64,000 nucleotides of DNA from Pseudarthrobacter equi (lineage in GTDB: Bacteria; Actinomycetota; Actinomycetes; Actinomycetales; Micrococcaceae), in NCBI RefSeq assembly GCF_900105535.1, contig NZ_LT629779.1:4278001-4342000 (forward strand). The letters run 5' to 3'. Position 1 is the stretch's first letter. Each line of letters begins with the position of its first letter. The translations under genes and the position numbers were made by a program. Of this stretch, positions 43,756-52,996 are shown in pieces. Under the pieces are notes generated by a model. The model saw only the letters and a program-made list of their open reading frames with translations. It made no database searches and was not told the DNA's origin.

Positions 43756-46437
43756 CTACTCCGGGAAATCCTCGCCGTGGCTCCACACCTCGGACAGTTC
43801 CTGCCGGCTCGAAACCCCGAGTTTCCCGTAGGTCCGCTGCAGGTGGGCGTTGACTGTATTCACGGAGATCCCCAGCCGGACAGCCGCTTCCGCGCTGCTT
43901 AGTCCGGAAGCTATCAGGCCGGCCACTTCCCGCTCCCTGTTGGACAGCTTGCCGAGGTCCGGGAGGGCAGCGGGGGGCCGTGCAGCAGTGGTCCCCGCCG
44001 GCGGCACCTCCCCGGTTCCCAGGACATCCTCCTGCTCAGGATCGTCGTACCCCGGGAAAGCTGCCTCCGGATGCGACGCCGGCACTTCGTCATGCGGCTC
44101 GCCCAGCATTGCCGGCGGCACGCTCCAGATGAGGTCCGCCACGCCCACCTCCTGGGACCTCACTCCGCGTGCTCCCGTCCGTGCCGCAAGCCCCAGGTTC
44201 AGGTTCTCCAGGGCGCGGTGTCCCCGTTTGCCGGCCGTATCCGCCAACTGCAGCAGCCTGCGGTTGGACGAGCCTGCACCGCTCACCACCGAACGGGCCG
44301 CCGAAGAATAACTGTCCGCCAGCCGGGCAGCCAGATAGCTGCCGGACTGCCGTCTCGCATCGTAGGCTGCCAGGGCGCGGCGGACCTGCCCCACGTCTCC
44401 CAGCAGCCACGCGGCCGCGGCAAGTCCACCCAGAGTGACCGGCAACAGCCCTTCCGGGTCTGCTTCATCGAAACGCACCTTCGCTTGCCGGAAATGCTCA
44501 CATGCCAGGTCAAGGCTGCCCTGCCGTGCCAGGACAAAAGCCCGGTACAGGTGCGCCGGCCCCTCAAAATAGCTCAGCCGGCCCACTGTCTGCCGCGGCG
44601 CCCCCGAGCACACCATTTCCTTGCCACCCCATTGGCCCCGCCAGATCAGGTTGGAGCCGTGGATGATCAGCACCACCGCGTGGAAGTCCACAGTGCACCG
44701 GGCCAGGCGTTCCAGGGATTCCAGGGCGGCGGTGGACAGCTCCACTGCCTCGGCAAACCGGCCGCCAACGGCCAGCCCCTGCGAGACAAGCGCCATGAGC
44801 AGCACACCCGCCTCGGTAGTCGGCAACGGAGGCGCACCACCAGCGTCCCCGCCGGCCCGGTGATCGCCGCCCAGTGGGGCGCCTATGGTGTGCTGCCTGC
44901 TGAGCCGCTGGTACAGCGCATCCCCGGCGCGTGGCCAGGTGCCGGACTGGGCATCAAGGTACAACTGCAGGACGTCCAGCTCGTCCCGTGCCTCCTGCCC
45001 TCCAAAAGGCTCGGCGTCGACGGCGGCCTCCACCCGTCGTCGCGCATCGTCAACGAGGGCATGCAGGACGTTGGGGTCCGGGGACGTGGGATGCAGCGCC
45101 CGCACCAGCAGCCAGACCGCCCGCAGGAATTCCCTGTTGTCCGCCCCGTCCGAGGATGCCAGCAAACGCCGGAGCAACTGGACGCTGCCATAGATGTCCC
45201 CGATGAGGTACAGGGCCCTTGCATGTTCGACGCCGGCCGGGAGCCTTAGTTCCGCCGCCGTCACCCCTGCGGCGGCGTGCCGGGCCCGGTGGCTGTCATG
45301 CAGGTCGTTGGCGGCGATCGCCACGGCCAGCAGGTCGGCGTCCGGCGTGGGCAGGCCGCTTACCTGCTCCAGGGCGACGCGGCGGAACAGGTCCCACAGC
45401 GAACCGGCATCACCGTGGGACATCTGGCCCCGGAGGGCAAGCCGCAGTTCACGCTGTTGGTCCGGCGCCAACTGCTGCAGGGCAGCACCGGCTTCGAGGA
45501 CATGGTTGAGGGTTGCGGTGGCGGCAGCGGGATCCGGCAGCCCGGCGTCCTGGATCCGGACGGCGCCCGCGGACCGGAGCTCCGCCAGGGCTACGCTCCC
45601 CGCGAGCGCTTCGGCGACGCCGACGGACAGCGGCTCGCCGACGGCCAGGAAATCTATCAGCTGCCGCTGCTGGTGCGGATACCTGGCCAGCCGGCGGGTC
45701 ACGAGCTCCTGGATCTGGGTTCCCCCGCGCGTGTCCCGGGTCATCGACCACTCACCGCCGGAGCAGGCCACACCGCCGCCGGCCACCGCCGCATCAAGGA
45801 GGAGCCTCGCGGCCAGCATGTTGCCCGCGGAGACCGCCTGGATATTCCGGACCAGGCCTTCGGAAGGCCGGCCCTCAAGGCGGGACGCCAAGAAGTCCCG
45901 CATCCGTTCCGGACCTAGCTCGGAAAGGTTGACCACGGACAGCTGCCGGGCCACCACCGACTCCATCAGTTCCATGCGCAGCGGCCGGTCGGACCGGTGG
46001 GTTGCCAGCAGCCGGATGTCCGGTTCGGACACCACCCTGTTGAGAAGCCAGAGCGACAGGTCGTCGAGGAAATCTATGTTGTCCAGGGCCAGCAGCACGG
46101 GCATCCCCGGCGGCCCGGCGCTGCGCAACGCCTGGCGTGAGGCCTGCACCAGGAACCTGGGGGAAGCATTCGATTTCGCGGGCAGATCCGGAATCAGCGC
46201 CATGGCAATACTGAACGGAACATCGGTGAAGGAACTGGCCGCGGTGCGCGCAACTACAGAGAAGGTGCCCTCCAGGACGGACGCCGCAGCGTCCAGCAGG
46301 GTTGTCATGCCCGAACCGCCGGCGCCGGAGATCAGCACACCTGCCGGTTCCGGCCCTGACAGGGCGACAACAATGTCATGCAGCTCCGCTGCCCGGATGA
46401 TTCCCTGAGAAGGGTGGTTGCCTGCCGCGTTGTCCAT
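43756..46437 (-). CDS. Large LuxR-family ATPase regulator (LAL/MalT-like) with altered P-loop
   Basis: 893 residues: N-terminal AAA/STAND-type ATPase (residues 1-300), long helical repeat region, and C-terminal LuxR HTH (about 828-888, LSNREREVAGLIASGLSSAEAAVRLGISVNTVNAHL region). The Walker A segment reads GAGGSGMT (38-45), with Met in place of the invariant Lys; a Walker B-like VLLALDNIDFLDD is kept. AGGA precedes the ATG. Same architecture as the two regulators at 58173 and 60851, and it flanks the polysaccharide genes. Probably a regulator of them, possibly ATP-independent. Confidence 0.92.
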   Translation of the reverse strand: MDNAAGNHPSQGIIRAAELHDIVVALSGPEPAGVLISGAGGSGMTTLLDAAASVLEGTFSVVARTAASSFTDVPFSIAMALIPDLPAKSNASPRFLVQASRQALRSAGPPGMPVLLALDNIDFLDDLSLWLLNRVVSEPDIRLLATHRSDRPLRMELMESVVARQLSVVNLSELGPERMRDFLASRLEGRPSEGLVRNIQAVSAGNMLAARLLLDAAVAGGGVACSGGEWSMTRDTRGGTQIQELVTRRLARYPHQQRQLIDFLAVGEPLSVGVAEALAGSVALAELRSAGAVRIQDAGLPDPAAATATLNHVLEAGAALQQLAPDQQRELRLALRGQMSHGDAGSLWDLFRRVALEQVSGLPTPDADLLAVAIAANDLHDSHRARHAAAGVTAAELRLPAGVEHARALYLIGDIYGSVQLLRRLLASSDGADNREFLRAVWLLVRALHPTSPDPNVLHALVDDARRRVEAAVDAEPFGGQEARDELDVLQLYLDAQSGTWPRAGDALYQRLSRQHTIGAPLGGDHRAGGDAGGAPPLPTTEAGVLLMALVSQGLAVGGRFAEAVELSTAALESLERLARCTVDFHAVVLIIHGSNLIWRGQWGGKEMVCSGAPRQTVGRLSYFEGPAHLYRAFVLARQGSLDLACEHFRQAKVRFDEADPEGLLPVTLGGLAAAAWLLGDVGQVRRALAAYDARRQSGSYLAARLADSYSSAARSVVSGAGSSNRRLLQLADTAGKRGHRALENLNLGLAARTGARGVRSQEVGVADLIWSVPPAMLGEPHDEVPASHPEAAFPGYDDPEQEDVLGTGEVPPAGTTAARPPAALPDLGKLSNREREVAGLIASGLSSAEAAVRLGISVNTVNAHLQRTYGKLGVSSRQELSEVWSHGEDFPE

Positions 46438-46814
46438 GGTCCTGTCTTAGGTGAGGGCCACCGGGCGCATTTCCTGGTGGCCGCGGTAGGACCGTTGTCG
46501 AGATGCTCACACGGTATCGGGCCATTTCAGGCAGGGATTGAGTGTGTACTACTTGGATTTTCGGGCCCCGGACCGGGTATTCCCGATTCGGGCGCTGGAC
46601 CGGGCCTGTGTAAGGTTGGTTGGCGTGGGCAGGTTCCGGCGCCTGCGGCTGGGGAGTTGACGAGCGCCGATTGATGTAGCTGCCCCCACCGCGATCCACC
46701 ATCCCGGGCGATAGAAAAGATGACGCGCAGCGTTGCCGCTGCGCGTTACTTTTGCGCGCCCGCGGCGGTTCGCCATGGTCTCGGAGTCCATGCACCCAAC
46801 AGATATGACATCCC
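46438..46814. other. 377-bp divergent region between LuxR gene and exported protein gene
   Basis: No gene seen. It includes GAGTGTGTACTACTTGG (46543-46559), loosely like the shared 23-bp element but with a shorter spacer, and a strong hairpin at 46723-46746 followed by TACTTTTG in the leader of the rightward gene. Confidence 0.5.
46723..46746 (+). terminator. Leader hairpin upstream of exported protein gene
   Basis: A perfect 9-bp GC-rich stem (46723-46731 with 46738-46746), 6-nt loop, then TACTTTTG, 68 bp before the start codon of the gene at 46815. Either an attenuator in its leader or the end of a short transcript. Confidence 0.5.
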
Positions 46815-47903
46815 ATGAAACACCTGATCACAGCCCTTGCAGCAGTGCTGTTACTGGCCCTCGGTGGACTGTTCACGGTTTCGGCCACACAGTCGTCCGC
46901 CACCACCTCCGCAGCCACGAAAGCATCCGGACAGCGCCCGTCCGAGTCGCCGGCCAAGGACAAGGCACAGCCCAAGCGGACGCCCGCCCCCGCGCCAAGC
47001 AGCACGCCGGTTGCCGCGGCGGAAACTTCCCCTGCGGCCGCCGCTCCCGCTCCGGCCACCCAGGCCCCGGCACCGGCAGCACCGGCTCCTGCGCCCGCTC
47101 CGGCCATTGTTCCGGCGGCAGCCACCGGAAGCGGCAGCAGCGCGTACCCCCTGCACAGCAACATCGTCAGCACCACGTTCTGGGTTGGCGAAATTTTCAA
47201 CGCCAGCCTCTCGGACGGTTCGCAGGTCTGCTCCACCTACAACAGCCAGTGGGCGTACCAGCACACCGGGGTCAAGCTCGGCACCGTTGACGCCGGCGCT
47301 GCCGGATGCCCCGGCAGCTATTACGGCGGGTGTGACGGAGTGAGCTCCGGTTCCGGCGCCGACTTCAAGTGCGCCACCGAACGGCGCGTTGCCAGCAACG
47401 GATACTTCCCGCTCAACCAGCCCAAACCGCTGCAGAACCCGTTCTACCTTGACCTGCCGTACGACGACCTGAACGACGGCGTCGCCTTCCAGGAGCGTTG
47501 CCGGGTCATTCCCTGGGCTGCAGCGGACAACGCCGCCACGGGGGCGGACCACTGCGCAGACCAGGGCTACAGCTACATGAAGAACCGGTGGGTCCAGATC
47601 ACGGGCCCGAACGGCAGCACCTGCTACGGACAGATCGAGGATGCCGGCCCCTCCAGCGGCTCCGAATACCACGACTCCGCTTACGTCTTCGGGGCCGGCG
47701 ACGCACGCCCGGTCAACCAGAGCTTCTCCGCCGACGCTACCCAGGGTGCCGGCATGGACGTCTCCCCCGCCCTGAACGGCTGCCTTGGCTTCGCCGAACT
47801 GGACGGCAGCAGCGACCGCGTCTCGTGGCGCTTCATTGACCGTGCCAACGTTCCGGCCGGACCGTGGCTGACCGTCGAGACCACCTCAGGAGTCAGCAAC
47901 TGA
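46815..47903 (+). CDS. Exported protein with Ala/Pro linker and DPBB-like C-terminal domain (paralog of 54246 gene)
   Basis: 362 residues: Sec signal peptide (1-25), an Ala/Pro/Ser-rich wall-spanning linker (about 26-105), then a cysteine-rich domain of about 250 residues. Segments FYLDLPYDDLND, YSYMKNRWVQI, CYGQIEDAGP and AGMDVSPALNGCLGF are shared with the lipoprotein at 54246. The last two resemble the D-x-GP and DLS-type motifs of double-psi beta-barrels in expansin/RlpA proteins, which bind or remodel cell-wall glycans. That resemblance is an inference. No clear ribosome site. Convergent with the polysaccharide synthase gene. Confidence 0.75.
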   Translation: MKHLITALAAVLLLALGGLFTVSATQSSATTSAATKASGQRPSESPAKDKAQPKRTPAPAPSSTPVAAAETSPAAAAPAPATQAPAPAAPAPAPAPAIVPAAATGSGSSAYPLHSNIVSTTFWVGEIFNASLSDGSQVCSTYNSQWAYQHTGVKLGTVDAGAAGCPGSYYGGCDGVSSGSGADFKCATERRVASNGYFPLNQPKPLQNPFYLDLPYDDLNDGVAFQERCRVIPWAAADNAATGADHCADQGYSYMKNRWVQITGPNGSTCYGQIEDAGPSSGSEYHDSAYVFGAGDARPVNQSFSADATQGAGMDVSPALNGCLGFAELDGSSDRVSWRFIDRANVPAGPWLTVETTSGVSN

Positions 47904-47942
47904 CGGCAGCAGGCGGCAGCACCTCGAGCAGTGCCGCCTGAG

Positions 47943-47972
47943 GGAGCCTCCTGACAGTTGTCAGGAGGCTCC
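47943..47972. terminator. Bidirectional terminator between exported protein and GT2 genes
   Basis: A perfect 14-bp stem (47943-47956 with 47959-47972) with a 2-nt spacer. It includes the stop codon of the leftward glycosyltransferase gene. Confidence 0.75.
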
Positions 47973-49331
47973 GTTCCCGGCCGTCACCGGTGTCAGCTCT
48001 TTCCCCTGCACCCTGCGGGCGGGGCTGACCCAGGTGCCGGTCGAGGCCGAGGAGAAGGCCTTCGGGAGTACCTGGAGGCACAGGAAGGCATCCAGGATCC
48101 GCATCAGCGGGAATAGCGGTGCCATCAGCAGCATCCCCGGCTTGCGAAGGGAAACCGCTGCCAGGATGGTCAACAGGAAGTCCGGCAGCAGGACACCGAA
48201 CAGCACATCCTGCGGCCGCAGCAGGCCGGACAGGAAAACAGCAACATCCCAGTCGCTGCCGAAGGCCGTCACCTGGATCGCGGCAAACAGGGAGACGAGG
48301 AACACCGGCAGCAGCAGCACAAAGAAGACGCAGCTCATCAGCAACTCGAAGATGTATGTTGCCAGGACCAGCCAGAACCGGCCGGTCTGCTTCCGGTGGC
48401 GCCGGACCGTCTGCCAGAATCCCAAAATCCACCGGCGGACCTGCTTCATGTAGTCCTGCAGCCTGTCCGGGTCCTGGGTATAGGCCACCGCCGCGGACGG
48501 GTGGAACGCGATCCTGCCGAGTTTCCTGGCGTGGATCTCGAACGTCATGTTGAAGTCCTCGATGACCAGGCCGGGTGCGACGACGTCGATCTCCTGCAGT
48601 GCACTGGTCCGGTACATGCTGGCGAACCCCGGAACGATGGACACCACGTTGGCACCGCGCGCGGCCTGCCCGTACTTCAGCAGGAGCTGCACCACGATGT
48701 ACAGGCGCTCCCGGTACGCCACCAGGAACCGTCCCATGGCGGTGGGCGACGGCGGATCCATGATGGATTTTGCCCTCCCTGCCACGGCCACCACCGTTGG
48801 ATCGGCGAACAGCGGCAGGCCGGTCCGAAGGTAATCCTCGGTGGGACGCGTATCGGCATCCAGCAGCATCACCACCTTGAACCGCCGGCACAGGTCGAAG
48901 TGCGCAATCCCGGCGGCCAGGGCGCCCGCCTTGCCCCGGTTGGGCTCCAGCTCCAGCACTTTAACCCCGGCTGCGCGTGCCAGCTGTGCCGTGTTGTCCG
49001 TCGACATGTCGGAAACGACGTGGATGTTCCGGCGCGGTACCAGCCTCGACGCCGCGCGGATGGTCTCGTTGATCACCAGCGCCTCGTTATGGGCGGCCAC
49101 CAGCACGGCGACGTGGGATGGCAGGATGCGGATGCCGGTTCCCCTGTGGCGGCCCCTCCGGGGCCTGGCGGCGACGGCCGGCAACCCTGCCCTGACGGAC
49201 CGCCACGCGCGGTACCGGTGTCTCCACTCCTCCAACAGCCAGGAGTTCTCCCCCGCGAGGCGCACCAGCCCCACGAGAGTCCAGAAGATGGTGCTGACAC
49301 CAAGGACCAGGATGATCGATACAGCAATCAC
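47961..49331 (-). CDS. Processive GT2 polysaccharide synthase
   Basis: 456 residues. An N-terminal helix, a family 2 glycosyltransferase domain with VAAHNEA, the LLDADTRP DxD, the VIEDFNM ED acid and the QVRRW (QxxRW) motif of processive synthases, then about three C-terminal helices. This is the chitin/hyaluronan/PNAG synthase type; it polymerises a UDP-sugar and extrudes the chain. The GTG start overlaps the deacetylase stop (GTGA), although the frame opens upstream. Coupling to a NodB deacetylase points to an N-acetylated amino-sugar polymer, such as a PNAG- or chitin-like chain. Confidence 0.9.
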   Translation of the reverse strand: MIAVSIILVLGVSTIFWTLVGLVRLAGENSWLLEEWRHRYRAWRSVRAGLPAVAARPRRGRHRGTGIRILPSHVAVLVAAHNEALVINETIRAASRLVPRRNIHVVSDMSTDNTAQLARAAGVKVLELEPNRGKAGALAAGIAHFDLCRRFKVVMLLDADTRPTEDYLRTGLPLFADPTVVAVAGRAKSIMDPPSPTAMGRFLVAYRERLYIVVQLLLKYGQAARGANVVSIVPGFASMYRTSALQEIDVVAPGLVIEDFNMTFEIHARKLGRIAFHPSAAVAYTQDPDRLQDYMKQVRRWILGFWQTVRRHRKQTGRFWLVLATYIFELLMSCVFFVLLLPVFLVSLFAAIQVTAFGSDWDVAVFLSGLLRPQDVLFGVLLPDFLLTILAAVSLRKPGMLLMAPLFPLMRILDAFLCLQVLPKAFSSASTGTWVSPARRVQGKELTPVTAGNGAS

Positions 49332-51220
49332 AGCGCCGGAGCCCCCACCGTGTCGTACATCGCGTAGTCGTCCGTGATGAGGGTGCCGTTGCTGAAGAGG
49401 TTGAGGCCGAAGCTGATGGCCGTGGCCCCTGCCGGCAGTGCCGGCGTGGTGAAGCTCGCCTGCGTGTAGGTGGCGGCTGGGGCAAGCCAGGGGCTCGAGG
49501 TCCAGTACACCCACGTCCCTGCGGAGTTGCGGTAGTAGACCGCGAACTGGGTGGTGGCGGTGGAGGTGTACCAGGCCCGCAGCGAGTAGGTCTTGCCGGC
49601 GATGGCAGGTGGGGCGCAGGAACCGGCGTCCAGGGACGGGAGAAGCTTGCTGTCACCGTTTGAGTAGTTGCTCATCACCAGCCGCACGGCCTTGGTACCG
49701 GAGTGAGCCCCGGTGGCGAGCGTGGCGTAGGTGGGGGTGTTCGTTCCGAAGCCCGCCGTCTGCCAGCACTGCGGAAGGGTGCCCGTGCCGGCAGTTTCCA
49801 GCCCGGCGTTCTGCACGAGGTTCGCGCCCGCCGCCGGTGGTGGCGGCGGCGGTGTTGCGGCGGCGTCGAACATCTCGGCGTCATCGGTGACCAGCGTGCC
49901 GTTACTGAAGATGTTCAGGCCGAAGCTGATGCCGCTCGCCCCGGCGGGAAGCGCCGGAGTGGTCCAGGACGCCTTCTGGAAGGTGGTGGCTGCTGCAAAC
50001 CAGGGGCTTGAGGTCCAGTAGGTCCAGGAGCCGATGCCGCTGCGGTAGTACAGGGCGAACTGCGTTGGAACCGTGGATTTGTACCACATGCCCAGGTTGT
50101 AGCTGTGCCCGGCAGTTCCCGCGGGTGAGCATCCGCCCAGGTCGAGGGACGGCAGCCATTTGGCGTCACCGTTGGCGTAGCTCCGCATCACCACTTGGGC
50201 GGCCCTGCCGGTCCGGCCCTGGTTGACGGTGCTGAACGTGGGGGTGTTGGTTCCGTATCCGCCCTGCTGCCAGCACTGGGGAGCGCCGTTGGTGAGCGTT
50301 TCAAAGCCCGGGTTCTTGACGAGGTTGCCCGTGCCGGGCGGCGGAACGGCCGGCCCCGAAACCAGCGGCTTGACCGTCCCGCCGATGACCTGGTCCACCG
50401 TTTTGACCGTGGTGGTGGCGGGACGGGTCTTCAGCCAGTTGGCGAACTGGTTAAACAGGGTGGGCGAGATGGTGATGGAGTCGGAAGGGTTGTTGGCAAT
50501 GTGGTGGAACGTCAGCTGGACCCATCCACCGGCTCCGTTCTCAGCCTGCGTGACGCTCCTTTGGAGGTCCGCCAGCGTCCACGTGTTTTCCACCTGGTCC
50601 GGCGCCGCCGTGTAATAGGGGTCGGCCGGCGGCATGGATTCGCCCACCGCACAGGTACCACAGCTGAACCGGGTGCGGATATCGCCCAGCCCGCGGGCGC
50701 TGTTGTAGCCGCAGTTCCGGACGATTGCCTCGGTGCTGGCATTGGCCGCTGCGAAGGGGTGGGCGAAGCTGGTCACCCGGAAACCCCAGTTGCTGAGGTT
50801 GACGCGGTCGTTGCACACCTGCCGCGTGGCTTCATCGCTGGGCAGGGTGGTGAGGTCCGGGTGGGTCACGGTGTGGCCGCCAATTTCATGCCCTGCGGCC
50901 GCCAGCGCCTGGACCTGGGCGAGCGTGAAGTAGTTCGGGGTATTCACGACGCCGGAAGTCACGAAGAAGGTGCCCTTCAGTCCCAGCGAGTTCATGGTCT
51001 GGGCTGCCGCCAGCTGGTCCGCGTGGCCGTCGTCGAACGTCAGGCTGACCACCGTGGGCGCGGCAGCATGGGCTGCCGGCGGGCTCATCGCCAGGCCGGC
51101 GACGGCCAGGGCCAGGGCGGCCCCCACGGTCACCAGGGATTTAGCCCGGCGGAGCAGTCCCCGCCGGGCACCCTCGCGCGGAGGCAGTTCTTCCACAGGC
51201 CCGCAGCCGGTAGTTTTCAT
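49328..51220 (-). CDS. Secreted NodB-type polysaccharide deacetylase with two C-terminal beta-sandwich modules
   Basis: 630 residues. Signal peptide to about residue 53. NodB domain with intact TFDDG (Asp63, Asp64), the zinc motif HTVTH (His116, His120) and a later LTFHHIAN histidine; the usual RxPY is replaced by AHPFA. Two copies of a ~155-residue carbohydrate-binding-like module follow (about 290-450 and 470-628), each starting N-L-V-x-N-x-G-x-E and ending F-x-N-G-T-L-x-T-D-D. It probably removes acetyl groups from the polymer made by the coupled GT2. The second paralog upstream has one such module. Confidence 0.9.
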   Translation of the reverse strand: MKTTGCGPVEELPPREGARRGLLRRAKSLVTVGAALALAVAGLAMSPPAAHAAAPTVVSLTFDDGHADQLAAAQTMNSLGLKGTFFVTSGVVNTPNYFTLAQVQALAAAGHEIGGHTVTHPDLTTLPSDEATRQVCNDRVNLSNWGFRVTSFAHPFAAANASTEAIVRNCGYNSARGLGDIRTRFSCGTCAVGESMPPADPYYTAAPDQVENTWTLADLQRSVTQAENGAGGWVQLTFHHIANNPSDSITISPTLFNQFANWLKTRPATTTVKTVDQVIGGTVKPLVSGPAVPPPGTGNLVKNPGFETLTNGAPQCWQQGGYGTNTPTFSTVNQGRTGRAAQVVMRSYANGDAKWLPSLDLGGCSPAGTAGHSYNLGMWYKSTVPTQFALYYRSGIGSWTYWTSSPWFAAATTFQKASWTTPALPAGASGISFGLNIFSNGTLVTDDAEMFDAAATPPPPPPAAGANLVQNAGLETAGTGTLPQCWQTAGFGTNTPTYATLATGAHSGTKAVRLVMSNYSNGDSKLLPSLDAGSCAPPAIAGKTYSLRAWYTSTATTQFAVYYRNSAGTWVYWTSSPWLAPAATYTQASFTTPALPAGATAISFGLNLFSNGTLITDDYAMYDTVGAPAL

Positions 51221-51264
51221 GGCTTACCACTCGATTCATCTTGGGAAGGCCCCGGGGCTGGGGC

Positions 51265-52761
51265 TCACTGGGCAGGAGGCGGCGCCCCCACGGTGTCGTA
51301 CATTTCATAGTCATCGGTGGCCAGCTGGCCGTCGCTGAAAAGGTTGAGCCCGAAGCTGATGGCCTCTGCGCCGTCGGGAACAGGCGGTGTCTCCCAGACC
51401 GCCTGCCCGTATGTCGTCCTGGCGGGGAAGTACGGGCTGGCCGTCCAGAACTGCCAATCACCCATTGCGTTGCGGTAGTACACGGCGAATTGCGTCCGCG
51501 CCGTGGACTGGTACCAGGCGCGGAGCGAGTAAGTGTGGCCCGCGGTGACACTCGGCGCGCAGGCTCCCAGGTCCAGGACCGGGAGGAGCTTGGCGTCCCC
51601 TGATTTGTAGCCGGTGACATCCAGCCGCCGGGACGTTCCGTCCCGGAAGCCGGGAGCCAGGGTTGCCAGTTCGGACGAATTCTCTCCGTAGCCTGCCACC
51701 TGCCAGCATTCCGGCAGGCCATACTTTCCCGGTGTTTCCAGCCCCGGATTCCGCAGGGCGTTGACGCCCGGGCCGGCAGGGGGTGCAGTTGCTCCCGGGA
51801 CCACAGGCTTGGCCACTTTCCCGATCACCTCGTGGACGGTCCGGACCCCCATGGTGCCCTGCGCTGTCCGCGCATCCAACCAGGCGGCAAACTGTTCGAA
51901 CAGGGCCGGGCTGATTGACAGCGGACTTCCGGAGTCATCGATGTCGTAGAAGGCCAGCTGCAGCCAGCCGCCTGCTGCCTCAGCCTGTTCCACGGTCTGC
52001 TGGAGCCCCTGCAGTGTCCAGTCGCGGCCCACCTCGGCGGTGGCCCGGGTGTTGAAGGGATCCTCCGGGCGTACTGTCTCGGCCGGGGCGCAGGACTCGC
52101 AGGAGTGCGGGCTGCGGATCCGGTCCTGTCCCCGGGCGCTGTTGTAGCCGCAGCCGGACACGATCTCCTCGGCGGCGGGGGACGACGCCCCGAACGGGTA
52201 GGCGAAGCTGGTCACCTTGAAACCCCATTCGCTGAGCTTCGCCCGGTCACTGCACACCTGCCGTTGCGCTTCGCCGGGCTCGACGGCGGTGAGGTCCGCC
52301 AGGGTGACCGTGTAGCCGCCGATTTCGTGGTGCTGTTCTGCAAGGCTGTGCAGGTCCTCCTGGTTCAGGAAGCCGGCGGCGCCAATGAAGCCTGAATTGA
52401 CGAAGAAGGTGGCGCGCAACTGGTGGTCAGCCAAAATACGGGCCGCTTCCCGCTGGCTGGACCGGCCGCCGTCGAACGTCAGGGAAACTGACAGCAGCGG
52501 CGCAGCGCCTGCGGTGGGCGGATCGGAAGTTTGCGGGCCCGCCGCAACGCCGCTGCGGTCCCCGCCGTTGGCCGTCATCAGCGACGCACCGCCGGTCAGT
52601 ACGGCAAGGACGGCAATCCAGGACACGGCAAGGAGGCCCACCCTCCGGCGCGAAGCACGGGCCTGCATTGACGCCAGCGTGCCATTCCCAGGGCCGGCGG
52701 TGCCGGAACCGGGATGCTCGCCGCTCACGGCGCGGACCTGCCCGCGGCGGCGCGCGGCCAT
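51265..52761 (-). CDS. NodB-like protein lacking all metal ligands (pseudo-deacetylase) with one C-terminal module
   Basis: 498 residues. Clearly paralogous to the neighbouring deacetylase: same domain order and many shared segments (QVCSDRAKLSEWGFKVTSFAYPF, YNSARG). Yet TFDDG is TFDGG (second Asp to Gly98), HTVTH is YTVTL (Tyr150, Leu154) and LTFHHI is LAFYDI. It therefore cannot bind zinc as NodB enzymes do. A membrane helix (about 42-62) serves as signal or anchor. First gene of the leftward synthase operon. Likely a polysaccharide-binding or accessory subunit. ATG at 52761 is a tentative start. Confidence 0.88.
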   Translation of the reverse strand: MAARRRGQVRAVSGEHPGSGTAGPGNGTLASMQARASRRRVGLLAVSWIAVLAVLTGGASLMTANGGDRSGVAAGPQTSDPPTAGAAPLLSVSLTFDGGRSSQREAARILADHQLRATFFVNSGFIGAAGFLNQEDLHSLAEQHHEIGGYTVTLADLTAVEPGEAQRQVCSDRAKLSEWGFKVTSFAYPFGASSPAAEEIVSGCGYNSARGQDRIRSPHSCESCAPAETVRPEDPFNTRATAEVGRDWTLQGLQQTVEQAEAAGGWLQLAFYDIDDSGSPLSISPALFEQFAAWLDARTAQGTMGVRTVHEVIGKVAKPVVPGATAPPAGPGVNALRNPGLETPGKYGLPECWQVAGYGENSSELATLAPGFRDGTSRRLDVTGYKSGDAKLLPVLDLGACAPSVTAGHTYSLRAWYQSTARTQFAVYYRNAMGDWQFWTASPYFPARTTYGQAVWETPPVPDGAEAISFGLNLFSDGQLATDDYEMYDTVGAPPPAQ

Positions 52762-52872
52762 TGGAGGGCAACGCCCTTCATTGACGAGATTTCCATGGTG
52801 AGACCCGTTTCTCCACCGACCGGTTTCAGTCGTTCACAGCCTCAGCCTATGGAGGGCCGTTCCCCCCGGACA

Positions 52873-52895
52873 CGAGTAGGCAGTACCCGTATTTG
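52873..52895. promoter_or_regulatory. Shared 23-bp element, copy B (divergent region of deacetylase-like and GH18-like genes)
   Basis: CGAGT-N5-GTACCCGTATTTG on the plus strand. Identical at 17 of 18 defined positions and in spacing to copy A at 57989-58011. A second partial GTACCCG occurs at 52909. Distance to the leftward operon start is about 112 bp and to the rightward GH18-like start about 102 bp. Confidence 0.65.
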
Positions 52896-52996
52896 GCTTT
52901 TTGATTACGTACCCGCGCGAAGCCACTACTCGGCGCTGCCTGCCCGGCCATTGCGGCCCGTCATGCACGGAATCCTGGCCTGAAAACAGGGCGCCT

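Noticed and set aside
46543..46559. GAGTGTGTACTACTTGG as a third copy of the 23-bp shared element
   Set aside because: The spacer between GAGT and GTAC is 3 bp shorter and the GTACCCGT core is not kept; noted only as a weak resemblance.
46438..46814. A c-di-AMP or c-di-GMP riboswitch in the long leader before the exported protein gene
   Set aside because: I looked for the conserved ydaO and GEMM cores and did not find them.
47893..48891. A 332-codon minus-strand frame within the GT2 gene
   Set aside because: Alternate frame of the glycosyltransferase, Arg/Gly-rich without domains.
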